From positions 4,493,501 to 4,557,500 of the forward strand of contig NZ_CP019288.1 of assembly GCF_009901525.1 (NCBI RefSeq): DNA of 64,000 nt, read 5' to 3'. Source of the stretch: Kordia antarctica (lineage in GTDB: Bacteria; Bacteroidota; Bacteroidia; Flavobacteriales; Flavobacteriaceae). A program made the translations under genes and the position numbers. The notes under the pieces are model-generated. The model worked only from the letters and a program-made list of their open reading frames with translations. It was not told the DNA's origin and did no database searches. This document shows, in pieces, positions 46,682-54,279 of this stretch (within the stretch, counting starts at the first letter, position 1; each line of letters begins with the position of its first letter).

Positions 46682-47644
46682 ATGCAAGAATTCTTTCTAT
46701 CAAAATTAAAAGACGCGTTACCCGCGAATGTTTCCTTAATAGATACCGTAGCGGAAATACTCGACATCAGTTACGATGCCGCGCACAGACGCACAAGCAT
46801 GAAAAGCAAATTGTCGTTGGAAGAAGCGGTAAAACTTTCTCGTCATTTTAATATGTCTATCGATCAGTTGTATGAAATTGGTTTGCAAAATGTCATTGCT
46901 GTAGAGAAAACTCAAATGATTAAATCGCAAAAAGACTTAGAAACGTATTTTTTGGCTTCGTATGAAAATATTCAAAAATTGCTAGCGATGGAAGATTCTG
47001 AAATCATTTATTCCGCAAAAGATTTACCAATATTTTATACAGCTTCCGACAATGTGTTATCACGATTCAAAATGTTTGTTTGGTTGCAATTATTAAGCGA
47101 AGAACAAAAAGTACTTACTTTTGAAAACTTTGCACCTTCGGTTTCGTTGGTTTCAGAAGCTTCTCGTTTGGGAGAATTATATTCAAATTTGAATGTAACC
47201 GAAATTTGGGATGTAACTACAATTAACAGTACGTTGAAGCAAATTCATTATTATTACAAAGCTACATTACTCACGGAAAAAGTGGCGTTGAATTTGTGTG
47301 ATGATTTAAAAGAACTCTTGGAAACGATTGAAAATAAAGTCGCGAATGATGTACAATACAAATTATATTACAATGAATTGTTGCTGATGAATAACTCGGT
47401 AATGGTAAAAACGCCGATTATAAAAACGTTATTCGTTGCGTATACAATTTTGTCGTATTACAAAACAAGCGATACAGAAACATTGGCACAAGTTGATGAA
47501 CATTTACAACGACAAATGCGGAATTCAAAACTACTATCTACTGCAGGAAAAAAAGAACAACGTATCTTTTTCAATAAAATGTATAAAAAAATTGAAGCGT
47601 TAAGGCATTTGATACAAGCGGAAAATGTATTGGATTTTGAGTGA
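46682..47644 (+). CDS. Helix-turn-helix transcription factor-like protein
   Basis: The 320-residue protein, started at ATG 46682, gives MQEFFLSKLKDALPANVSLIDTVAEILDIS. A TTG at 46646 would add 12 residues without support. The N-terminal 75 residues look like a Cro/C1-type HTH (LIDTVAEILDISYDAAHRRTSMKSKLSLEEAVKLSRHFNMSIDQLYE). The remaining ~240 residues are mostly helical with no named domain. It stands alone, divergent from the tandem lipoproteins, which it could control by position. Confidence 0.75.
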   Translation: MQEFFLSKLKDALPANVSLIDTVAEILDISYDAAHRRTSMKSKLSLEEAVKLSRHFNMSIDQLYEIGLQNVIAVEKTQMIKSQKDLETYFLASYENIQKLLAMEDSEIIYSAKDLPIFYTASDNVLSRFKMFVWLQLLSEEQKVLTFENFAPSVSLVSEASRLGELYSNLNVTEIWDVTTINSTLKQIHYYYKATLLTEKVALNLCDDLKELLETIENKVANDVQYKLYYNELLLMNNSVMVKTPIIKTLFVAYTILSYYKTSDTETLAQVDEHLQRQMRNSKLLSTAGKKEQRIFFNKMYKKIEALRHLIQAENVLDFE

Positions 47645-47698
47645 TTTTTGGACTCGCTTTGCTTTTGGAATGTTGGTATCGCTGTCGCTCTTGGAAAC

Positions 47699-47810
47699 GG
47701 CTTCGCCTTTAGTATCGCTGCGCTCTTGGTATTTTGGTATGTGAATTTTTTACATATTAGATAAACTTATAAACCTTTCAACTCTTAAACTAAAATTCTA
47801 CTTTAGGATT
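47699..47810. repeat. ~112-bp direct repeat, left copy, bracketing the RiPP island
   Basis: Begins GGCTTCGCCTTTAGTATCG and ends near CTTTAGGATT. It matches 51888-52000 with roughly nine in ten bases identical. Copies are about 4.2 kb apart and enclose the peptide cassette. Confidence 0.8.
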
Positions 47811-48127
47811 GTTTGACAGGCTACGCTGTTACTAAATTCTGATTATAAATACATTCTCTTCTTTTTCTGTATTCTAAGTTTTGCAGTTGATGTCCAATCA
47901 TAAAACAAAGTTATAGTCAGTTTAGAAACTGTATGAAAGAGTTATGAAGAAAGAGATATGGTAAGAGTAAAACTATTAAATGAATTAGTGTATTCGTATT
48001 ACAGAGTCAAGATGAGTTCAATACTAATAAAACTTGATAATATTTAGATCAATCATAAATACTAGCCGATACTTTACAATTTAAAAAAGGAAAAGGTATA
48101 TACTACCGAAGACTCAGTATACTAAAA

Positions 48128-48162
48128 CAGGATTAAATTATAACTAATTTAATCCTGAGTTT
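48128..48162. terminator. Bidirectional terminator at the end of the minus-strand precursor genes
   Basis: CAGGATTAAATTA (48128-48140) pairs perfectly with TAATTTAATCCTG (48145-48157), with T-runs on both strands. It would end transcripts from the two minus-strand precursor genes. Confidence 0.85.
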
Positions 48163-48192
48163 TTAAAACTTATACAGTTTGTGAGATGTTCC

Positions 48193-48245
48193 CATTTAAG
48201 GATAAAACATTACCCGTCACATTCATTAGTTTCAGCAAAACCTTC
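48193..48245. repeat. 53-bp tandem duplication covering precursor 3' ends, copy 1
   Basis: Begins CATTTAAGGATAAAACATTA and matches 48393-48445 at an offset of exactly 200 bp, with about three mismatches. It covers the stop codon and last codons of the 46-residue precursor. Confidence 0.8.
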
Positions 48246-48350
48246 CAATGTTCTTGTTCCACCATTTGTTCCTCCTTTAATTCTATAAAGTTTAATAACT
48301 GAGACAGTTTTTTTGTTTAAATTAAGTGGCTTTAAATTCTTTGTTTTCAT
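48210..48350 (-). CDS. Short GG-leader RiPP precursor, probable truncated copy, 46 residues
   Basis: The gene is very short but clean from ATG to TAA. The leader MKTKNLKPLNLNKKTVSVI ends at KGG (residues 25-27). The core is only TNGGTRTLEGFAETNECDG, with one Cys. It shares its last 20 or so residues and its 3' flank with the larger precursor at 48410, lying exactly 200 bp away in the non-coding flank. It therefore looks like an internally deleted duplicate. Whether it is expressed is unknown. Confidence 0.65.
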   Translation of the reverse strand: MKTKNLKPLNLNKKTVSVIKLYRIKGGTNGGTRTLEGFAETNECDG

Positions 48351-48392
48351 AATGTTTAAAATTTAATTTTTAGAAATATACAAAATTCACTT

Positions 48393-48445
48393 CATTTAAG
48401 GATAAAACATTACCCACCACATTCATTAGTTTCGGCAAAACCTCC
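48393..48445. repeat. 53-bp tandem duplication covering precursor 3' ends, copy 2
   Basis: Partner of 48193-48245, covering the 3' end of the 83-residue precursor. Confidence 0.8.
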
Positions 48446-48661
48446 TGTTACATTTCCTAGTGTTTTTGTTCCACCATTTGTTGTTTGACAGCTAGTACCA
48501 AAAGGGTCTTCGGTTTCTCTTGGTGGGCAAGTAAAAGTGTCTGGCAAACAATTATTAATAACAGTTTGCTGATAGCTAACTGGTTGATTGTTTCCACCTA
48601 AAATCATGCTCAAATTGTTAATCTTAGCGATTTTGATTTTTTTAAACTTTAAATTTTTCAT
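48410..48661 (-). CDS. GG-leader RiPP precursor (lanthipeptide-like), 83 residues
   Basis: The leader MKNLKFKKIKIAKINNLSM ends at LGG (residues 21-23). The core is rich in Thr, Ser and Cys: NCLPDTFTCPP, TSCQTTNGGT and NECGG give four Cys. The CLPDTFTC segment resembles GCPDTFLNTC in the precursor at 50.9 kb. Modification and export genes are absent here, so processing must use enzymes elsewhere. A 22-bp palindromic site lies 70-91 bp upstream of its start, between it and the AraC-type regulator. Confidence 0.75.
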   Translation of the reverse strand: MKNLKFKKIKIAKINNLSMILGGNNQPVSYQQTVINNCLPDTFTCPPRETEDPFGTSCQTTNGGTKTLGNVTGGFAETNECGG

Positions 48662-48730
48662 AATGCGAATTATTTGTTTTGTTATCTATGGCAAGATGAG
48701 AAATCTTTTTAAAATCTGCTAATTGTTTAA

Positions 48731-48752
48731 TTGATGCTTTATAAAACATCAA
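48731..48752. promoter_or_regulatory. 22-bp palindromic candidate operator, copy 1
   Basis: Half sites TTGATG and CATCAA enclose CTTTATAAAA, and the symmetry extends outward one more base pair as AATTGATG / CATCAATT. It matches the tandem pair at 50634-50677. It lies upstream of the minus-strand precursor genes. Confidence 0.6.
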
Positions 48753-48761
48753 TTTTGTATG

Positions 48762-50471
48762 TCATTGATTATTAATGCTTTTGATGTAATGTGAAGGAAG
48801 CATTTTTGTTTGCGCTTTAAAGGCTTTAGAGAACGTTTCTTGGCGTTTAAAACCAAACTCTTCAGCAATTGCCTTGATGGTATATGCTCTTAATTTCTGG
48901 TCATTTCTTAAGCGAATTAGTGCAGCGTTGATTCGTAATTCGGTAAGGTAGGATGTAAACGGTTTTTCTTTATAGGTATTAATCACATTTGATAAATAAG
49001 ATGTATTGGTTTTTAACTTTTTGGCAACAAATCCTAAGGTGCAATCTTGTCGTAAGTAATATTTTTTTTCCTCAAAAGTTTTCAAACCTTCTAAAATTTC
49101 CAATACACTTTCATCTGTAATCACCGAAGTTGTCGTTTTTACTAGTTGCGATTCGGTTTTAGATTGCTCCAACGCATCTATAGTTTGTAATAGCTCTTGA
49201 AAGCGTTTTTTAGCTTGTTGTTGTTTTTTTCTGTATAAGAAGAAAAATAATAGTAATGATAGAATCAAAACCCCAGAGATACTATACCATAAAGTTGCAC
49301 GACTTTTTTGTTGTTGCCCATAATCATCTAAAGATTCTATTTTTTCTTTTAAAGGTACTATGTCGTTTTTTATGTGTAGTTCATTATTTACTATTACATT
49401 GATACTATCGTATTTCTGGTCAAACGTTGCAGCTAATTTTTGGTTTTCAAGACTCTTTTCTTTGTCACCTATTTTTGTGTAGCAAATACCTAAGGAGTGA
49501 TGCACTTCTTTTAGTTCGGGGAATTCAAAATCTTCTTTTGCGGTAATTACTTTAATTTTTTCAAAATACTTAATAACACTATCGCATTCCTGTAATTGTA
49601 GGTAATTTTTACCTAAATAAAGGTAAGATGTTGTTAGATATTGTCGATCACCAAACTCTAAAATACCATGAATTAAAGAATTTATATGATTGATACTTAT
49701 TTTATATTTTTTCTGTTGAAAGCTAATAATAAATTTACTAACAGAATTATAAATATACAAATCTTGAAATTTTTTAAAAGAAGTTTTTTGTAATGCTTCA
49801 TTAGCATATAATTCAGCATTTTTATAATCTTGCATTTTTAAATACGTATCTGAAAGAAAACTTAGACTTTTAATTTCAAGGCGTTCCAAATCACTACTTT
49901 TTTGCTGACGAATTAATTCTAAATTTTCAGTAAATATTTGCACTGCTTCTTTTAGATCATTAGTTTGTTTTTTTAGAAAACCTATGTTGTGATTTATATT
50001 TAAAATAGCATTAATACTGCCCATACTTTTCGCAATATCTTTTGCTGATAAATATTGATCAGTAGCATTTTTATAATCTCCCTTTAATGAAAAAATATTC
50101 CCTTTTAGAACAATATTCTTTAAGATTAAAGAGTCACTATTTATTTTTTTTGCAATAGAAAGCGAATTTTCCACATGTTTAAAAGCATCATCATTGTCAT
50201 TTAATGATTGAGCTATAAAAGCTTTTCTAAATAGAGCTTCCCCAATTTTCCTGTCATCTTTAGTCATTTGAACTTTAACATAGAGCTCATCTGCATATAT
50301 TTTAGCCTTTTTAGGATTGTTATATCTATAAACCAAATACAAAGAATCTAAATCTTCATACGATTTCTGCGCTAAAGAATCTGATTGTGCATACAGCATT
50401 GAAAAGTTACAAAAGAGTATAAATAATAAAACTCTTTTAAGAATATTAGGGGATGGTTGACTATTAAACAT
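48762..50471 (-). CDS. TPR-transmembrane-AraC transcription regulator
   Basis: The 569-residue protein has an N-terminal signal or anchor (VLLFILFCNFSMLYAQ) and tetratricopeptide-like helices over about residues 30-370. A membrane helix follows near 393-412 (ATLWYSISGVLILSLLLFFFLY), then a coiled linker. A C-terminal AraC-type HTH (about 465-565) includes LGFVAKKLKTNTSYLSNVIN and EFGFKRQETFSKAFKAQTKMLPSHYIKS. This one-component layout places TPRs outside and the HTH inside the cell. It lies between the two pairs of precursor peptide genes, and 22-bp palindromes flank it on both sides; it is the likely local regulator. Confidence 0.85.
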   Translation of the reverse strand: MFNSQPSPNILKRVLLFILFCNFSMLYAQSDSLAQKSYEDLDSLYLVYRYNNPKKAKIYADELYVKVQMTKDDRKIGEALFRKAFIAQSLNDNDDAFKHVENSLSIAKKINSDSLILKNIVLKGNIFSLKGDYKNATDQYLSAKDIAKSMGSINAILNINHNIGFLKKQTNDLKEAVQIFTENLELIRQQKSSDLERLEIKSLSFLSDTYLKMQDYKNAELYANEALQKTSFKKFQDLYIYNSVSKFIISFQQKKYKISINHINSLIHGILEFGDRQYLTTSYLYLGKNYLQLQECDSVIKYFEKIKVITAKEDFEFPELKEVHHSLGICYTKIGDKEKSLENQKLAATFDQKYDSINVIVNNELHIKNDIVPLKEKIESLDDYGQQQKSRATLWYSISGVLILSLLLFFFLYRKKQQQAKKRFQELLQTIDALEQSKTESQLVKTTTSVITDESVLEILEGLKTFEEKKYYLRQDCTLGFVAKKLKTNTSYLSNVINTYKEKPFTSYLTELRINAALIRLRNDQKLRAYTIKAIAEEFGFKRQETFSKAFKAQTKMLPSHYIKSINNQ

Positions 50472-50633
50472 ATAATAAAATTCTTGAGATTACCCAAATA
50501 TAATGAGAAATTCCATTCCATTGAAGAAGAAGAGTCACCTAAATATATTAATTAATATTTAGACGGTTTTGTGAGCATACAAAAATGTAAAAACTTACAT
50601 ATAGTGCTATATATATTATCTGCAAAAACACAA

Positions 50634-50677
50634 TTGGTACTTTATAAAAGGTCAATTGATGTTTTATAAAAGGTCAA
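50634..50677. promoter_or_regulatory. Tandem pair of 22-bp candidate operators
   Basis: Two adjacent units, 50634-50655 and 50656-50677, each TTGRT...TTTATAAAAGGTCAA, repeating with an exact 22-bp period (about two helical turns). The third copy at 48731-48752 is the most symmetric. Confidence 0.65.
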
Positions 50678-50767
50678 GTACATTCCTTTGTTTATCTGTA
50701 TTAACTTGTTTTCTTTGAATCAATAATTCATTTAAAACATGTACTGTTATGAAAGAAAATGTTTTAA

Positions 50768-50899
50768 AATTTTAAGAATGTTGAGTTAACGAAAAAGACT
50801 CATATCCAAGTTCATGAAGGTCATAACACTCAATGGTTGCAACATATTACGAAAAATGGATTAGTAAGATCAAACGAAAATATAGCTATATCACTTTAA
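50768..50899 (+). pseudogene. Possible gene remnant upstream of the precursor peptide
   Basis: A 43-codon open frame without an ATG reads ...LTKKTHIQVHEGHNTQWLQHI..., ending at TAA 50897-50899. Composition looks protein-like rather than AT-rich noise, but it is short and unrecognised. It could be a decayed gene end. Confidence 0.3.
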
Positions 50900-50928
50900 T
50901 ATTAACATTTTAATTAAAACTACAAATT

Positions 50929-51171
50929 ATGAAAAAACAAAAAATGAACGCTTTAACACTAAACAAAAAGCGAGTATCTAACTTAAACACACTTCTTGGT
51001 GGCGCACCAAACTATACGCATGCACCACAACGCACACGAGATGACAGATGTATCGTTTCTGCACATTATGGTTGTCCAGACACGTTTCTAAATACATGTA
51101 ACTTGTCTGAAGCCGGACCATCTGTATGTGCAAACTGTCCTGTAGAACCATCAGGTCCAGTAGATCTTTAA
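50929..51171 (+). CDS. GG-leader RiPP precursor (lanthipeptide-like), 80 residues
   Basis: The leader MKKQKMNALTLNKKRVSNLN ends at LLGGAP (GG at residues 24-25). The core carries five Cys (DRCIV, YGCPDTF, NTCNL, VCANC) plus Ser/Thr, suitable for thioether or disulfide formation. A shared ATATTAACATT element (50899-50909) lies before it and again before the next gene (51208-51218). Together with the shared start MKKQ, this shows the pair arose by duplication. No LanB, LanC or ABC exporter is in the window. Confidence 0.8.
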   Translation: MKKQKMNALTLNKKRVSNLNTLLGGAPNYTHAPQRTRDDRCIVSAHYGCPDTFLNTCNLSEAGPSVCANCPVEPSGPVDL

Positions 51172-51232
51172 GGCAAAATAAATTATAATCACTACTTATT
51201 TTAATACATATTAACATTCAAAATTTTAAATT

Positions 51233-51430
51233 ATGAAAAAACAAAATTTTAAGTCATTGACATTAAAAAGAAACACAGTTTCTAATCTAGATTTAGTAGA
51301 AATTAATGGAGGAATTTCTGGAGGAGCTTGTGGTTCACATGGTAACTCTGCATGCTGTCCACAATCATATGGCAACTGTAATTCAGATCAAAGAACATGT
51401 ACTGATTCAGTTGTACACTGTAATGGGTAA
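51233..51430 (+). CDS. GG-leader RiPP precursor (lanthipeptide-like), 65 residues
   Basis: The leader MKKQNFKSLTLKRNTVSNLD ends at NGG (residues 26-27), with a second GG at 30-31 (ISGGACG). The core has six Cys, including a vicinal pair in SACCPQS, and many Ser and Asn. It lies 61 bp after the 80-residue precursor, on the same strand, and is closed by a hairpin terminator. Confidence 0.8.
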   Translation: MKKQNFKSLTLKRNTVSNLDLVEINGGISGGACGSHGNSACCPQSYGNCNSDQRTCTDSVVHCNG

Positions 51431-51458
51431 TTAGAAAGTTTATACAAACTTAACAATT

Positions 51459-51486
51459 ATGGTCGGAAGAAATTTCGACCATTTTT
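51459..51486 (+). terminator. Terminator of the plus-strand precursor genes
   Basis: ATGGTCG (51459-51465) pairs with CGACCAT (51476-51482), followed by TTTTTAT. Confidence 0.75.
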
Positions 51487-51516
51487 ATTAAACAACACTT
51501 AAATTTTATATAAATT

Positions 51517-51768
51517 ATTAGTAGTGTCCGATAAAAGATATAAGACCGCTTACTTCGACTTCGCTCAGCACAAGCCGACCATAGAGCCAAGAATAAAGAC
51601 TTTATGCTAACTATTTGACAACCAGCAGTAATTTAAAATAGAATATTGTGTTTCTACCTTTTCAAAAATTGTTTTTAAAAGCAAGGTGTTGTTGCAGTAA
51701 AACACTTAGACTTCAATTATAAATAGACTTTGAGACATTTCAAATAATTTTGATCGGACACAACTAAT
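51517..51768. mobile_element. 252-bp MITE-like element or IS remnant with terminal inverted repeats
   Basis: The left end ATTAGTAGTGTCCGATAAAA is the near-complement of the right end TTTTGATCGGACACAACTAAT (51748-51768), about 20 bp with two mismatches. Ends starting with TGTCCGAT are typical of some IS families in Bacteroidetes. No transposase frame is present inside. A dispersed CTTCGACTTCGCTCAGCACAAG-like segment is included. It is probably a non-autonomous derivative. Confidence 0.65.
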
Positions 51769-51780
51769 AATTTTAGTAAT

Positions 51781-51954
51781 ATTAAAGATCCAGCACACAA
51801 ACTCGTGTTAATGGAAGCAGCACATGGTCAGGCAATTAATGATGATACAAATTTACCATGGTCGGTATTCAGTCCGGAGTTAGTCACGGCTTCGTCTATA
51901 GTATCGCTGTCGCTCTTGGTATTTTGGTATGTGAATTATTTACACATGAGATAA
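51781..51954 (+). pseudogene. Gene fragment beside the inverted-repeat element
   Basis: An open frame without a start of its own reads IKDPAHKLVLMEAAHGQAIN and NLPWSVFSPELV, protein-like in composition. It then runs into the direct repeat (codons from about 51888 on) and stops at 51952-51954. It looks like the truncated remainder of a gene whose 5' part was lost next to the mobile element. Confidence 0.45.
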
Positions 51955-52000
51955 ACTTATAAACCTATCAACTTTTAAACTAAAATTTTACTGTTAGATT
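51888..52000. repeat. ~113-bp direct repeat, right copy, bracketing the RiPP island
   Basis: Matches 47699-47810, beginning GGCTTCGTCTATAGTATCG and ending near GTTAGATT. Confidence 0.8.
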
Positions 52001-52100
52001 CGCTTCGCTTTTGGAATATCGAACAAAGAATATCGAATGTTGAAGTTTTCTGAAGAAATTTTAAATTATGAATGTTGAATTTTAAATAAAAAAATATTTT

Positions 52101-52149
52101 ACCTAATACCTAATACCTAATACCTAATACCTAATACCTAATACCTAAT
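52101..52149. repeat. Heptamer tandem repeat (ACCTAAT)7 over the apaG stop codon
   Basis: Seven perfect 7-bp units. The last reaches past the apaG stop codon (CTA at 52145-52147 on the plus strand), so length changes could alter the very end of ApaG. Confidence 0.95.
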
Positions 52150-52531
52150 TAAGCGCAAAAGGCGCACTCAATTTAAAAGTAGGAATAAAAACTCGGAACT
52201 TTTTTGTAGTTGTGAAATTCACCATATTAAAATGCCCGCGCATGGCTCCAATTGGAGACGAAAGCAACGAACCTGATTGATATGTGTGTGATTCTCCTGG
52301 TTTTAAAACAGGCTTTTTGCCAATAACACCTTCGCCATCTACAATTTCAATACTATTTAAAGCATCAAAAATTTGCCAATGTCTTGAGGTTAATTGTACA
52401 GAATCTTTACTTTGATTTGCAATCGTGATTTGATACCCAAAAGCAAAATGCATCTTGTAGTTCTTGAAGAATGTACCTTCAAAACTTGTCTCTACCGAAA
52501 TTTTTATACCTCTAGTTACCTGTTGAATCAT
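52145..52531 (-). CDS. apaG: ApaG family protein (Co2+/Mg2+ efflux protein)
   Basis: The 128-residue protein matches ApaG, an Fn3-like single-domain protein: TRGIKISVETSFEGTFFKN, FAFGYQITIANQSKDSVQL and LTSRHWQIFDALNSIEIVDGEGV, followed by GVIGKKPVLKPGESHTY and SGSLLSSPIGAMRGHFNMV. The family has been linked to cobalt/magnesium resistance, with no firm molecular role. It is downstream of the T9SS plug gene on the same strand with about 295 bp between. The stop codon falls inside the heptamer repeat. Confidence 0.93.
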   Translation of the reverse strand: MIQQVTRGIKISVETSFEGTFFKNYKMHFAFGYQITIANQSKDSVQLTSRHWQIFDALNSIEIVDGEGVIGKKPVLKPGESHTYQSGSLLSSPIGAMRGHFNMVNFTTTKKFRVFIPTFKLSAPFALN

Positions 52532-52786
52532 CTGTGATTTGTATAAGTACTCAAAACAAATAGCTTTTAGGGTTTTATAGCTATTCTTTCTCCCTTTTTC
52601 TGTGTTAAAATTTTAAACCGTAACTGCTGCTATGCTTAAAAATTTTGCCTTGATAAAGAAAAAAATAATTTTCTCTAAATTCCCGAAAATCTAAATGTAT
52701 TGAGTATAAATGATTACGCTCGTTTTGTTATCTATACAAAAGCAATACACTCAAAAATACGAATTTTCTATTTACTTCTTCCAAAG

Positions 52787-52814
52787 ACACTGAAAATTTA
52801 ACGATTTTCAGTGT
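52787..52814 (-). terminator. Probable terminator of the T9SS plug gene
   Basis: ACACTGAAAAT pairs with ATTTTCAGTGT around TTAACG, 13 bp beyond the stop codon. The T-run on the minus strand is weak (CTTTGG). Confidence 0.5.
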
Positions 52815-52826
52815 AAAAACTGCCTT

Positions 52827-54086
52827 TTAATTTTTAATTACGCTAGAATTTGTAGTGCCAATTCCTATAATACTATCATAGGTTTCGCCAAATTTTCGGA
52901 AATATACGATAATCAAATAGTCGTTTTCTGTTTCAAAATTAGAACCGCTAATTTTACTTGATTCAATTTCGTTTTTACCATTTACAACTACATATTTATA
53001 ATTGTAAAATCCTTGTTTTAGCAAAATTGCTGCTTCATACAAGTCCGTTTCAGAATTGTAAAGCAGTTGATTCTCTTCTGTCAAAGCATAATTATTAAAA
53101 CGTCCGTAGACATATACTTTGCTGTTTTCTAACGTCATATAATTGGCAAGCGAAAAATGGATCATTGCATAATCAGCTTCAATAGAAGGATCATCTCCTT
53201 GAATTGTATTGACAACAAAATTACCATTAATGTCAGGGTAAAAAGTATACGGTTCTGAAGCGCGCGTAGCATCTACATGTAAAAAATTATGGTAAATATC
53301 TTTGAGTTCAAAGGTTCTGATGCTAATATTTCCGCCACGAATTTCTTTATTATCAAAGTTATAAAATTCGTTTCCTCCTGGAAAACTCGTTTCAGTATTG
53401 TAACGATACATTAATTTAGAACCTAACGTATATTGTGGTTTGATGTTTGTAATTGCAGTATTCCACTGATAATTCTGTAAAATGGCAACTTTTACTTCGC
53501 GTTCTGGATTTCGTAATAATAAGTTTGGCGAATTGATCTCAAACTGAATCAATTGATTTTGCTGAATCGTACTCAAATCACGTGTTCTATGAACTGCTGC
53601 GCCAACATTTACATCATTTTGAAACACAATAAACTTTCTGGAAAACATTAATTCATCTTCATCATTATAAATAGAAAGCATATAATTCCCTGTCAATAAC
53701 AAGGTTGTCAGTCTATTAGGAATCGTCAATCGATAATTGGAATATAACTGTAATGTATTAAATGAATTTTCATAATTGATAATGCGTTGATTGTCAAATC
53801 CTTTTAAATATTGTGCTTTCGCTAAATTGGAAGGTGTCCAATCGTAATTGCAGTGTACAATTTTATAATAATAATCAGCTTCATCGCCATTTACATCATC
53901 AAAAGTAACTTTCAAAGGTTCGCCTAATCGTAACACAGGAAATTGATCGCCTGTATTCGTTCCAGCTAATACAATACTTTTAATAAAATTTGGTGGTGCA
54001 ACTTCTTCCAAAGGCGCAACTTGCGCTTGTGTGTAAAAGCTTATAAATGACAATAATGAGAAGATATAAAAATTGCGAAGCATCAT
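52827..54086 (-). CDS. Type IX secretion system plug protein (DUF5103 family)
   Basis: The 419-residue protein has a signal peptide (LRNFYIFSLLSFISFYTQAQ) and then two beta-sandwich-like halves. Conserved blocks include FPVLRLGEPLKVTFDDVNGDEADYYYKIVHCNYDW, YQWNTAITNIKP and VYVYGRFNNYALTEENQL. This matches the family formerly named DUF5103, the plug of the SprA translocon of the type IX system. It is divergent from nqrA, and the arrangement with apaG and nqr is common in flavobacteria. Confidence 0.85.
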   Translation of the reverse strand: MMLRNFYIFSLLSFISFYTQAQVAPLEEVAPPNFIKSIVLAGTNTGDQFPVLRLGEPLKVTFDDVNGDEADYYYKIVHCNYDWTPSNLAKAQYLKGFDNQRIINYENSFNTLQLYSNYRLTIPNRLTTLLLTGNYMLSIYNDEDELMFSRKFIVFQNDVNVGAAVHRTRDLSTIQQNQLIQFEINSPNLLLRNPEREVKVAILQNYQWNTAITNIKPQYTLGSKLMYRYNTETSFPGGNEFYNFDNKEIRGGNISIRTFELKDIYHNFLHVDATRASEPYTFYPDINGNFVVNTIQGDDPSIEADYAMIHFSLANYMTLENSKVYVYGRFNNYALTEENQLLYNSETDLYEAAILLKQGFYNYKYVVVNGKNEIESSKISGSNFETENDYLIIVYFRKFGETYDSIIGIGTTNSSVIKN

Positions 54087-54241
54087 TAGTTTTAGAATTT
54101 ATGTAAAGATATGCAAAATGTATGCCCAAACGAGGTTCTTAGCTTTGTAGGTTTAAAACGAGTGATTAAATTATTAATTTAGAACGAATATAAATAACTT
54201 TTATAGTGGCGCAATGGCTTTTAGTTGAGTGTATAAATGTT

Positions 54242-54249
54242 TAAATTTG
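54242..54249 (+). promoter_or_regulatory. Candidate -7 element for the nqr operon
   Basis: TAAATTTG matches TAnnTTTG and lies 30 bp before nqrA. A weak TTG is found 14 bp upstream, so the -33 is unclear. Confidence 0.4.
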
Positions 54250-54279
54250 CACGTTTTTTAGTAAAAAAAATCTATAACT

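Larger units (their letters stand above)
47645..48209. other. Left boundary of the RiPP island, no gene
   Basis: Contains the 112-bp direct repeat at 47699-47810 and the terminator hairpin at 48128-48162. Short open frames such as the one starting near 48012 are only about 11 codons and are not called. Confidence 0.55.
50472..50928. other. Regulator/precursor divergent intergenic region
   Basis: Contains a pair of 22-bp operator copies (50634-50677), a small palindrome ATGTAA-AAAC-TTACAT near 50586, and a coding-looking frame without a start codon at 50768-50899. The promoters of both the regulator (minus) and the 80-residue precursor (plus) must lie here. Confidence 0.6.
51431..52144. other. 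Right boundary of the RiPP island
   Basis: No intact gene was seen. In order: precursor terminator, a 252-bp element with terminal inverted repeats (51517-51768), a coding remnant (51781-51954), the right 113-bp direct repeat (51888-52000), and the heptamer array at 52101-52149. Confidence 0.7.

Noticed and set aside
47811-48127. Possible additional precursor genes left of the minus-strand pair
   Set aside because: Only frames of about ten codons were found; none has the LNKK...GG pattern.
52101-52149. CRISPR-like repeat array
   Set aside because: Units are 7 bp with no spacers; it is a simple tandem repeat. No CRISPR array or cas gene was seen in the window.
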